Shown here: positions 26,817 through 34,282 of the stretch, piece after piece
How the letters are laid out: every line of letters begins with the position of its first letter
How positions within the stretch are numbered: the stretch's first letter is position 1
Assembly: GCF_020012125.1 (NCBI RefSeq)
Contig: NZ_JAIFAG010000001.1
Coordinates: 310,001 to 374,000, forward strand
Source: Hymenobacter psoromatis
GTDB lineage: Bacteria; Bacteroidota; Bacteroidia; Cytophagales; Hymenobacteraceae
Length of the DNA stretch: 64,000 bases
Reading direction: 5' to 3'
Program-made: the position numbers and the translations under genes
Notes under the pieces: generated by a model
Seen by the model: only the letters and a program-made list of their open reading frames with translations
The model's database searches: none
Told to the model about the DNA's origin: nothing

Positions 26817-28058
26817 TTGGCGCGCCGCCGGGCTGCCGTGGGTCGCTTGTTTTCGTATCGTTTTACCTGGTTGGTGCTGCTGGGCCTGCTGCTGAGCACG
26901 CTGGCCGAGCGGGTACCGGGCGGGCAGCTGGCGCTGGCCCCGTTGCTGGCCCTCACGGTGCCGTTGTGGCTGGCCCTCACGGCTGTAGTAGCGCTGTTCT
27001 GGGCGCTGCGAAAGCGCCGCATTGCGCTGCTGCCGCTGGCTGCCCTGGCCCTGGCCTGGCCTCAGGTACAGCGCGGCTTACCCCTGCACTTTGGTCAGTT
27101 ATCAGTTAATAAGTATCTATTATCAAGTAGTAGTCAGCAAGTAACAAGTAACAATCAACTACCGGTCGGCACCAACCAACCGCCGGCAGCCAACCGCCAA
27201 AAACCAGCAATCAGTAACCAGGAACCAGCAATCCAAACGCTCCGCCTGCTCTCCGCTAACGTGCGCATTTTCAACGTGTACGCGCACCTGCGGCGGGCCG
27301 ACCCGGCTGCGCCGGCCCGGTTTATGGCTTGGCTGGCGGCTAGTCCCGCCGACGTGCTGTGCCTCCAGGAATTTTACCAGGAGCCCGCCGGCAGCGCGGC
27401 CGACGGCAACCTGTTTCGGGTGGCCGATAAGCTGGGGGTAGAGGCCGGCCGGCAGGTATTTGTTTCTAAAAGCCTGACCAACAGCATCGGGGCCGAGTTT
27501 GGGTTGGCAATTTTCTCGCGGCTGCCTATCGTGGGGCGGGGTGAAATCGCCTTCGGTCGGCTCAGCCAGAACCACGCCATGTGGGTGGACGTGGCCGGCC
27601 CCGGCCCGCACGATACGGTGCGCGTCTTCAACGCCCACCTTCAAAGTATGAGCCTCGATGAAAAAGACATTGTGACGGCCGGCTCCAGCCGGGCCGGTCT
27701 GGAGCGCAAGGGTAGGGGCCTGCTGGGGCGCTTCGTGCGCGGCGCGGCCGCCCGCGCCTGGCAGGCCGATACGCTGCTGGCCCACATCGCCCGCTCGCCC
27801 TATCCCGTGCTGCTGGCCGGCGACCTCAACGACCTGCCCTATTCCTACGCCTACAACGCCCTGGCCGGCCCACTCCAAAACGCCTGGGCCACGGTGGGCT
27901 GCGGGCCCGGCAACACCTACCACGGCCGCCTACCCCCCCTGTTGCGCATCGACCAGCAATTTGCCGGCCCGCGCTGGCGAGTGCTGGCCTGCCGCATTTA
28001 TGAGGAGATTCCGTACTCTGACCATTTTCCGGTGGAAGGGCTGTATCAATTGAAGTAG
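26817..28058 (+). CDS. Membrane-anchored endonuclease/exonuclease/phosphatase family protein
   Basis: A 413-residue protein. Two or three N-terminal membrane helices (FTWLVLLGLLLSTLA, LALAPLLALTVPLWL, AVVALFWAL) precede an EEP domain with the metal-binding Glu in VLCLQEFY, then a HLQSMSL segment, GDLNDLP and YSDHFPV. Such proteins are phosphodiesterases or nucleases facing the periplasm; the substrate is unknown. Residues 94-140, between the membrane part and the enzyme domain, are low-complexity (Ser, Asn, Gln-rich) and are encoded by a 7-base repeat tract. The stop codon lies inside a palindromic repeat. The start is TTG 26817. Confidence 0.88.
   Translation: MARRRAAVGRLFSYRFTWLVLLGLLLSTLAERVPGGQLALAPLLALTVPLWLALTAVVALFWALRKRRIALLPLAALALAWPQVQRGLPLHFGQLSVNKYLLSSSSQQVTSNNQLPVGTNQPPAANRQKPAISNQEPAIQTLRLLSANVRIFNVYAHLRRADPAAPARFMAWLAASPADVLCLQEFYQEPAGSAADGNLFRVADKLGVEAGRQVFVSKSLTNSIGAEFGLAIFSRLPIVGRGEIAFGRLSQNHAMWVDVAGPGPHDTVRVFNAHLQSMSLDEKDIVTAGSSRAGLERKGRGLLGRFVRGAAARAWQADTLLAHIARSPYPVLLAGDLNDLPYSYAYNALAGPLQNAWATVGCGPGNTYHGRLPPLLRIDQQFAGPRWRVLACRIYEEIPYSDHFPVEGLYQLK
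27096..27235 (+). repeat. Degenerate 7-base tandem repeat inside a coding sequence
   Basis: Twenty consecutive 7-base units (for example CAGTTAT, CAGTTAA; later CAAGTAA twice in a row; then TAACCAG, GAACCAG) are read through by the EEP gene. The local base composition is far more AT-rich than the flanking DNA. TAA and TAG triplets occur often but never in the used frame. Confidence 0.8.
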
Positions 28059-28135
28059 CGTGGACGCTGCGAGTCTGCGCATGGTAGCATTGAACAATGT
28101 TCTCACGCGCGGACTCACAGCGTCCACGCTACTTC
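28052..28135. repeat. Family-D palindrome covering the EEP stop codon
   Basis: Arms 28052-28080 and 28107-28135 are 29 bases and pair with two mismatches. The left arm contains the TAG stop of the EEP gene. The arm begins GAAGTAGCGTGGACG, related to the palindrome at 37867. Confidence 0.88.
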
Positions 28136-28183
28136 GCGCTACTTGCCCAACTTTGCCGGACCTTTGCCTACCGGCCCCGCCCG

Positions 28184-28239
28184 CTTATCACCCATCAGCC
28201 AGCCTGATACCTGATAATTGATGACTGATACTTGAAAAA
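28184..28239 (+). repeat. Degenerate 7-base tandem repeat abutting cysS
   Basis: Eight in-phase units (for example TGATACC then TGATAAT) end at the base before the cysS ATG. No ribosome binding site is visible in the tract. Confidence 0.78.
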
Positions 28240-29748
28240 ATGCTGACGCTTTACAACACGCTGACCCGTAAAAAGGAATCTTTCGCGCCCCTGCACCCGC
28301 CGCTAGTGGGCCTCTACCTCTGCGGGCCCACTGTGTATAACGATGCCCACCTGGGTAACGCCCGCGGGCCCATTGTGTTTGACGTGCTCACGCGCTATTT
28401 GCGCTACCGGGGCTTTCAGGTGCGCTACGTGCGCAATATCACCGACGTGGGCCACCTGGTGGGCGACGGCGACGAGGGCGAAGACAAGCTGGCCCGCGCC
28501 GCCCGCGCCCAAAAGCTGGAGCCCATGCAGGTGGCCCAGCACTACACCGTGCGCTACCGCCAGGCGATGGCCGCCCTGGGCTGCCTACCCCCCGATATTG
28601 AGCCCCAGGCTAGCGGCCACATCACGGAGCAAATCGCTTTGATTGAGGAAATTATTCAGCGCGGCCTGGCCTATGAGGTCAACGGCTCGGTATATTTCGA
28701 CGTGCCGAAATACAACGCCGAGGGCGGCGAGTATGGCCGCCTCTCGGGCCGGGTGGTGGAGGAATTATTGGCCAATACCCGCGCCGAGCTGGCCGGGCAG
28801 GCGGAAAAGCGCGCCCCTACCGACTTCGCACTCTGGAAAAGCGCGGCCCCCGAGCACCTCATGCGCTGGCCTTCGCCCTGGGGCGAGGGCTTCCCCGGCT
28901 GGCACCTGGAGTGCTCGGCCATGAGCCGCAAGTACCTCGGGGCGGAGTTCGACATTCACGGCGGCGGGCTGGATTTGATGTTTCCGCATCACGAATGCGA
29001 AATCGCGCAGAACGAGGCCAGTGCCACGCCCGGCACCGGCGCGCGCTTCTGGCTGCACAATAATATGCTGACCGTGAACGGCCAGAAGATGAGCAAGTCG
29101 CTGGGCAACTTCATCACCCTCAACGAGTTCTTTCAGGGTAGCAGCGACGCGCTCTCGCAAGCCTACTCGCCCATGACGCTGCGCTTCTTCTTCCTGCAAG
29201 CCCAGTATCGCTCGCCCATCGACCTCAGCGACGACGCCCTGCAAGCTGCCCGCAAGGGCTACCGTAAGCTCATGAACGGCCTGCGGCTGCTGGATAGTGA
29301 AAAATTAAAAGTGAAGAGTGAAGAAGCAGAAATTGACGAGCAGAAGCTAGTAGCTAACAGCCAGCAGCTAAATGCTTTGGCTGCTAAGCCCTTCGAATTT
29401 CTGGATGATGACTTGAATACGCCGCGGGCACTGGCAGCGTTGTTCGACCTGCTCAAGCGCTTCAACACGCTGGCTGCTACCCCCGCCGCGCTGGCCGAAG
29501 TGAGCCCCGAAGCCGTGGCCGCCGCCGCCGCCACCTACCGCACGGTTGTGGTGGACATCCTGGGCTTGCGCGACGAGCCCCGCGCCAGCGCCGAAGAATT
29601 ATTGACCCTGGCTCTGGGTTTTTACCAGGAAGCCAAGTTGGAAAAAGCCTACGATAAGGTAGACCAGATTCGGAGCGCCCTCAAAACGCAGGGCATCGTG
29701 ATTAAAGACACCAAGACCGGCGTCGAGTGGGCGTACAGTGAAGAGTAG
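28240..29748 (+). CDS. cysS: Cysteinyl-tRNA synthetase
   Basis: CysRS charges tRNA-Cys with cysteine. The 502 residues show the zinc Cys in LYLCGPTVY, the HIGH-like HLGN, the zinc-binding WHLECSAM and HHECE segments and KMSKSLGNF. Residues 353-383, in the helical part after the catalytic core, are an extra Lys/Glu/Gln/Ala-rich helix encoded by a 7-base repeat tract, which explains a length above the usual 460-490. The start ATG directly follows another such tract. Confidence 0.97.
   Translation: MLTLYNTLTRKKESFAPLHPPLVGLYLCGPTVYNDAHLGNARGPIVFDVLTRYLRYRGFQVRYVRNITDVGHLVGDGDEGEDKLARAARAQKLEPMQVAQHYTVRYRQAMAALGCLPPDIEPQASGHITEQIALIEEIIQRGLAYEVNGSVYFDVPKYNAEGGEYGRLSGRVVEELLANTRAELAGQAEKRAPTDFALWKSAAPEHLMRWPSPWGEGFPGWHLECSAMSRKYLGAEFDIHGGGLDLMFPHHECEIAQNEASATPGTGARFWLHNNMLTVNGQKMSKSLGNFITLNEFFQGSSDALSQAYSPMTLRFFFLQAQYRSPIDLSDDALQAARKGYRKLMNGLRLLDSEKLKVKSEEAEIDEQKLVANSQQLNALAAKPFEFLDDDLNTPRALAALFDLLKRFNTLAATPAALAEVSPEAVAAAAATYRTVVVDILGLRDEPRASAEELLTLALGFYQEAKLEKAYDKVDQIRSALKTQGIVIKDTKTGVEWAYSEE
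29297..29387 (+). repeat. Degenerate 7-base tandem repeat inside cysS
   Basis: Thirteen consecutive 7-base units (for example GTGAAGA twice in a row; later GCTAGTA, GCTAACA) lie in frame in cysS. The encoded peptide is helical and charged ([13 protein letters not shown]). Base composition is AT-rich relative to the rest of cysS. Confidence 0.82.
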
Positions 29749-29792
29749 CGTTGTTTGTTGAAAATCTGCGTTTTAATCTTGTCAGCTACCGC

Positions 29793-30818
29793 GTGAAAAA
29801 CCTCTTTCCCCGCCTGAGCCTCTTGGCCGCCGCGCTCACCTTGCTCACGGCCTGCCCCTCCGAAAAGCCCGCCGAAACCACCAGCATCCCCGCAGCCCAC
29901 GCGCTCAAAGTGCCGAGTTTCAATGCCGACTCGGCCTACGCCTACACGGCCCGGCAAGTGGCGTTCGGCCCGCGGGTGCCTAACTCAAAGGCGCACGTGG
30001 CCTGCGGCAATTACCTGGTGGCTACCCTCAAGCGCTTCGGACTGACGGTGCGCGAGCAGCCATTTCAAGCCATGACCTTTGACGGCACCCAGATTTCGGG
30101 CCGCAACATCATTGCGCAGTACCAGCCCACGGCGGCGCGGCGCGTGGCGCTGTTTGCGCACTGGGACACCCGGCCCTTCGCCGATGCCGACAAGGGAGCC
30201 AAGAAAAACAAGCCGATGGACGGGGCCAGCGACGGGGCCAGTGCCGTAGCTACGGCCCTCGAAATCGCCCGCGTCCTCAGCCTGCAACCCGACAGCCTGG
30301 CCCCCAACGTGGGGGTAGACATTATGCTGATGGATGCCGAGGACTGGGGCTATGAGGCTGATACCCAAACTGAAAAAAAAGACCAGCTCAGCGAGGCCGA
30401 TGGAAATTCTTCTTGGTGCCTGGGCTCGCAGTATTGGGCCAAGCACCTCGTACCCGCCGGCTACAAGGCCGAGTACGGTATCCTTTTCGACATGGTAGGG
30501 GCCAAAGATGGCCGTTTCACCCGCGAGGGTACCTCGCTGAACAACGCCCGCTCAGTGGTAGATAAAATCTGGAATACGGCTGCTAAGCTGGGCTATTCCG
30601 ACTACTTCCTGTTCAAGGATACCAGCGCTATTCTGGACGACCACGTGTACACGACCCAGGCAGGCGTGCCCACCGTAGACATCTACGACCACCCGCCCTT
30701 CGGCGACCAGTTCTTTCCGCCCTACCACCATACTACTGCCGATAACATGAGTATCATCGACCGTAAAACGCTCAAAGCCGTGGGCCAGACCGTGTTGCAG
30801 GTGTTGTATGAGGAGTAG
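29793..30818 (+). CDS. M28 family lipoprotein, glutaminyl cyclase-like
   Basis: A 341-residue lipoprotein starting at GTG 29793, chosen because it gives a clean signal (VKNLFPRLSLLAAALTLLTAC, lipobox Cys). The zinc-peptidase core has AHWDTRP, DGASDGASAV, AEDWG, a later Asp region (DMVGAKDG) and PPYHHTTADN. These match M28 aminopeptidases and their relatives the glutaminyl-peptide cyclotransferases, which have the same HWDTR and GASDGAS blocks. It acts in the periplasm or at the outer membrane. A TTG start at 29751 would put 14 extra residues before the signal. Confidence 0.9.
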   Translation: MKNLFPRLSLLAAALTLLTACPSEKPAETTSIPAAHALKVPSFNADSAYAYTARQVAFGPRVPNSKAHVACGNYLVATLKRFGLTVREQPFQAMTFDGTQISGRNIIAQYQPTAARRVALFAHWDTRPFADADKGAKKNKPMDGASDGASAVATALEIARVLSLQPDSLAPNVGVDIMLMDAEDWGYEADTQTEKKDQLSEADGNSSWCLGSQYWAKHLVPAGYKAEYGILFDMVGAKDGRFTREGTSLNNARSVVDKIWNTAAKLGYSDYFLFKDTSAILDDHVYTTQAGVPTVDIYDHPPFGDQFFPPYHHTTADNMSIIDRKTLKAVGQTVLQVLYEE

Positions 30819-30821
30819 TAA

Positions 30822-30963
30822 GTAATGGGGCAATAGCAGAACGTCAGCATGACGAGAGAAGCATCTTTACTGCGTAAGTAACTCCTGACGTTGGAATTAC
30901 TTACGCGGTAGAAATGCTTCCTTCGTCATGCTGACGTTCTGCTATTGCTTATTGCCCCATTAC
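30822..30963. repeat. Family-C long palindrome between convergent genes
   Basis: A near-palindrome of about 140 bases fills the gap between the M28 and DinB stop codons. The outer arms (GTAATGGGGCAAT..., AGCAGAACGTCAGCATGACG) pair almost fully, and inner arms with TTACGCGGTAGAAATGC-type sequence also pair. The core words GAACGTCA and GAAGCAT recur at 32669 and 35952. Confidence 0.9.
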
Positions 30964-30970
30964 CCAGTAC

Positions 30971-31555
30971 TCATTTACCGGCCGTAGCTACGGCCACTTG
31001 CTCGGCCTGCTTCACGTAGCGCTGGATATGGGTGACGAGGGCTTCGAGCACATCGGTGAGGCGCAGGCGGAGCCAGGGGTGAAGAGGATTGGGGATGCGC
31101 ACCTCGCCGGCATCGACCTGGCGGGCCAGCAGCAGCAGGCGTAGTAGCTCATCGAGCTGACGGTTGAAGGCTTCGACTACCGTGCCGGTGAGGCGCACGC
31201 CGGTGGGGGCAAATTCTTTGGGGCGGCGCAGCAGCTCTTCGCCCAAGCCATTTTTGCGCCGGGTGGTTTTCGTAAAATAGCGGCCCAACCAGCCGCTGCG
31301 TACCTGCTTGCCGGCTGCCGAGCCTTTGGCCTGGGCCAGGCGCAGGGTGGTTTTAAGGTTGGGTAAATAGTAGCCGCCCACGATGTTGAGGTGTTCCAGG
31401 CACTGGGCCGCGCTCCACTTATCGTAGGCCGGGCGGCGGTTGAGCTGCTCGGAGGAGAGGGGCCGCAGGTGCCGGTGCGACAGCACGCGCAAGGCCAACA
31501 CCTCGTTGGTGAGCTGGTCGAAAAACTCGTCGGTGTCGCGGGCAGAAGTGCTCAT
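30971..31555 (-). CDS. DinB-like family protein
   Basis: A 194-residue cytoplasmic helical-bundle protein. It contains the DinB-like pattern RPAYDKWSAAQCLEHLNIVGGYY and a late THIQRYVKQ helix that would supply a third metal-ligand His. DinB/YfiT proteins are metal-dependent, often thiol-transferase-like enzymes; the substrate is unknown. The start was set at ATG 31555 (MSTSARD), since six upstream residues are merely hydrophobic. Confidence 0.82.
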   Translation of the reverse strand: MSTSARDTDEFFDQLTNEVLALRVLSHRHLRPLSSEQLNRRPAYDKWSAAQCLEHLNIVGGYYLPNLKTTLRLAQAKGSAAGKQVRSGWLGRYFTKTTRRKNGLGEELLRRPKEFAPTGVRLTGTVVEAFNRQLDELLRLLLLARQVDAGEVRIPNPLHPWLRLRLTDVLEALVTHIQRYVKQAEQVAVATAGK

Positions 31556-31656
31556 AAAAGAAAAAAACAGCAAACAGCACGGGAGGTTTGGGTTGTAATA
31601 TTACGGCGCAGGCTACCATACATTCCAAACGTCGGGCCGACTTTCTTCTTGTATTT

Positions 31657-32655
31657 ATGCAAAATCATGCTTACGCCCAAACTCGTTTGCTGAGCCTGCT
31701 CTTGCTGCTGTTGAGCGCCGCCTCGCGCGGGGCCGCGCAGGCCGTGCCCAACCCCGGCGAGAAAATCGAGAGCCTGGTTACGTTCGGGGCGCAGGCCCCG
31801 ACCAGCAACGGCGACGACGACTTTACGCAGACTTTTTTCTTTCTGGTACCTGCTGAGGAGCGTAGGCCCCTCTATATCAGGGTATTTGACCCCGATTGTG
31901 GCGGCCAGCTCGATGCGAAAGTGGGGCAGTTCAACACCCGAACCGAATTCAGCCTCTACGGGGGGGTAGGGACCCACTCGGGCAAAGGAGCTACCGACCC
32001 GCGCCCGGCCAACCCGGCCGTGCCGCCCAGCGGCCGCCTGCTCAAGCAACAGATTTTTGCTGATGAGCCGACCTATGACGGGAAATATTTCAATTTTGGG
32101 CCACTTAATCCGCTCGAAGGCGAAATGGTGCCGCAGTTCCAGGGCTACGTCTATAAAGTAGTGGTGCGCGGGCTCAGCGGCAACGATGGTAACCTCTACC
32201 GCTTCTTCCTCAGCAGTAGCCCCAACCTGAACGTACCAATCCCCGGCGGTAACGCATTTACCTATGAGTACTGCTTCCGCATTCCGGCCGCGCCGCCCTC
32301 GGGGCGGCCCGTCACAGTGCATCTCTATCCCTTTGCCAATGAGCATGTTGTAAGTATTAAGCAGAGTAACTTCGACCTCGATAACCTGGCCAAGCTAACG
32401 GTTTTCAGCATTGCTAAAAATGGCCACGAGGCCCCAGTGAGCGGCGATGGCCAGTGGGTAAGCAGCGTGCTGCCCATCGATACCAGGGAATACGGCTTGT
32501 CGTTAGACTTTCGGCTAGTGAGCAAGGCTACGACTTTCAACGACGTGGTGTTTTACGTCACGGACCAGTACGACACGGCCCTACCCTTCTTCGCCGTGCC
32601 CCTCGGTGGTCCGCCCCGCTATCAGTATGACATTGATATGAAAATACATAAGTAA
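31657..32655 (+). CDS. Exported protein of unknown function
   Basis: A 332-residue protein with a signal peptide (TRLLSLLLLLLSAASRGAAQ). The mature part is beta-rich with a lasting pattern of aromatic and Asp residues (YIRVFDPDCGGQLD, YKVVVRGLSGNDGNLYRFFL, VFYVTDQYDTALPFF), as in secreted beta-sandwich domains. No catalytic motif or sorting tail was recognised. ATG 31657 was chosen because it gives the signal peptide; the frame is open 23 codons further upstream. It diverges from the DinB gene. Confidence 0.82.
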   Translation: MQNHAYAQTRLLSLLLLLLSAASRGAAQAVPNPGEKIESLVTFGAQAPTSNGDDDFTQTFFFLVPAEERRPLYIRVFDPDCGGQLDAKVGQFNTRTEFSLYGGVGTHSGKGATDPRPANPAVPPSGRLLKQQIFADEPTYDGKYFNFGPLNPLEGEMVPQFQGYVYKVVVRGLSGNDGNLYRFFLSSSPNLNVPIPGGNAFTYEYCFRIPAAPPSGRPVTVHLYPFANEHVVSIKQSNFDLDNLAKLTVFSIAKNGHEAPVSGDGQWVSSVLPIDTREYGLSLDFRLVSKATTFNDVVFYVTDQYDTALPFFAVPLGGPPRYQYDIDMKIHK

Positions 32656-32668
32656 TTAATAGTAAAAA

Positions 32669-32790
32669 AGGAGTGAAAGAACGTCAGGCTGACGGAGGAA
32701 GCATCTTGCTCGCGCAAGTACTCCCAACGTTTGAGGTTAGCAACGCGGTGGGGATGCTTCTTTCGTCAGCCTGACGTTCTTTCACTCCTT
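32669..32790. repeat. Family-C long palindrome between convergent genes
   Basis: The arms AAGGAGTGAAAGAACGTCAG (left) and its complement (right) pair closely over about 35 bases, continuing with GAAGCAT/ATGCTTC. It fills the gap between the exported protein and the disordered-protein gene. Confidence 0.9.
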
Positions 32791-32795
32791 GGTTA

Positions 32796-34091
32796 TTACT
32801 CTTTGTCCCTACCCTCGTTGCGGCGGGGGGCGGGGCCGTAGTCACCGTCTTTGGGCTGGTCGCCGTCGGTGGGGCGATAGTTGTCCTGGGCTTCGTCGCC
32901 GTAGTTTTTGGCGTTATCTTGTTTGGTATATTCGTCAAACTCGGGGTCGCGTGCGCCGGGGTTCTGGTCGTCGTAAGAGCCGCCCTTCGAGCCGTAGCCC
33001 TGGCTGGTATTACCTTCTTTAGAGCCGCCGGGGCCGAAGCCATTGCGCGCGTCGCCAGTAGCAGGATTGCCGGGCTTGGCTTCCTCACTGCGGGCGTAGC
33101 CGTAGCCATAGCCAGGGTTTTGGGGCGCATCGGGGGCGTTGACGGGCGCGGGCGCACCCTGGCCGGCGGGGGCGGGGCCACCCGGCTGCTGGTCGTGGCT
33201 GCGGCCGCCCTGGCTACCCTGGTTGTCGTAGCCCCCACGCGAGGAGTGCTGGTCTTCCTGCTGGTTGCGGCCGCCGGGGCCGCCCGGCACGTGGTTATCG
33301 GGCGTGCCGGCAGGCAGCCCTACCCCCGAGGTGTGGCCGTAGTCGGGGGCATAGGCCGTGCCCACGGTGGGGGCGCCGTTATCGTTCTGGAACGCTGCTA
33401 CTTCGCCCGACTTGCCGGGCAGGTTGCGGTTATCCTGGGTGTTGCCGCGCCCATCGGTGAGGGGTAGGCGGTCAGTGATGTTATCGCCAAAATCCATGGT
33501 GGGCGGCTTGGGCGTGTCGCGCACGGCGTGGCCCTGCTGACTGGAGCGCTCGTCGCGGCCATCATAGTCGCGGTAGGCGTTGTGCTGCAAGCCGGGTTCC
33601 GACGCGCCCTGGCCGTAGTATTTTTCCTCAGTGGCCTCGGCGGCGGGACGCTCGGCGGCCGTGTCAAACTCCCGGTACTGATTGCCAAAACCGCCGTGGG
33701 TGCCACCTAGCGTGCCCTGCGCGCCCAGCTCGCCCCGGTTAGCATCGGCGCGCTGGTTGCTGGCCCGCGCCGGGTCGTTGAGCACATTCTGCACGTCGTT
33801 GCCGAAGTTGCCGCCGTAGGCGTCGGGCTGTTTAGGGTCAGTGGGGGCGGGGCCCACGCTGGGGTCGGCGGGGCGCAGGGCGGGGCCTTTGGCAGCGCTG
33901 GCGGCCAGGGTTTCGGCGGCGGGCGGGGGGGTAGGCACCGACTCGCCCGACTGCATGGCCGGGGTGGCGGGCTGCAACGAGCTGTTGGCGTTGGTATTGC
34001 GGGCGTCGGCCCCCATCTTGGTCGTTTCGTCGGCGGGCAGGTTGGGCTGGTTGCCGGCGATGTCGTTGGGCTGGTCGTTGAGGGTAGGCAT
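32796..34091 (-). CDS. Intrinsically disordered, hydrophilic protein
   Basis: A 431-residue protein almost free of hydrophobic segments and rich in Gly, Asn, Gln, Asp, Pro and Ala. It has no Cys and no visible fold, signal peptide or membrane helix. Short related blocks recur (YGGNFGND, GYGYGYARSEE, GGSYDDQNPGARDPE). Such hydrophilin/LEA-like composition is known in desiccation-tolerance proteins, but no family motif was seen, so a stress role is only an inference. The opposite strand has shorter open frames of hydrophobic nonsense, so this strand is preferred. Confidence 0.75.
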   Translation of the reverse strand: MPTLNDQPNDIAGNQPNLPADETTKMGADARNTNANSSLQPATPAMQSGESVPTPPPAAETLAASAAKGPALRPADPSVGPAPTDPKQPDAYGGNFGNDVQNVLNDPARASNQRADANRGELGAQGTLGGTHGGFGNQYREFDTAAERPAAEATEEKYYGQGASEPGLQHNAYRDYDGRDERSSQQGHAVRDTPKPPTMDFGDNITDRLPLTDGRGNTQDNRNLPGKSGEVAAFQNDNGAPTVGTAYAPDYGHTSGVGLPAGTPDNHVPGGPGGRNQQEDQHSSRGGYDNQGSQGGRSHDQQPGGPAPAGQGAPAPVNAPDAPQNPGYGYGYARSEEAKPGNPATGDARNGFGPGGSKEGNTSQGYGSKGGSYDDQNPGARDPEFDEYTKQDNAKNYGDEAQDNYRPTDGDQPKDGDYGPAPRRNEGRDKE

Positions 34092-34282
34092 GGAGCGGGG
34101 GCTAAAAGGGTGGAGGGTGGGAAAAGAAGCGCAGGACTTAAGTATACGCCCCGGCGCGGCTGGTGTTCGGCTGGCCCAGCTTCTGATAAAAAATGCGGCC
34201 TACCCCCCTTGGCTGAGCCGGGGCCGGGCTTACATTTGGCGCAGTTCACGTTCTGCCTATCGGTCAACTTTACCTTTCTTTG

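Noticed and set aside
32919..33467. Hydrophobic rightward frame opposite the disordered protein
   Set aside because: It is the antisense of a Gly/Asn/Asp-rich gene, which always yields Val/Ala/Gly runs.
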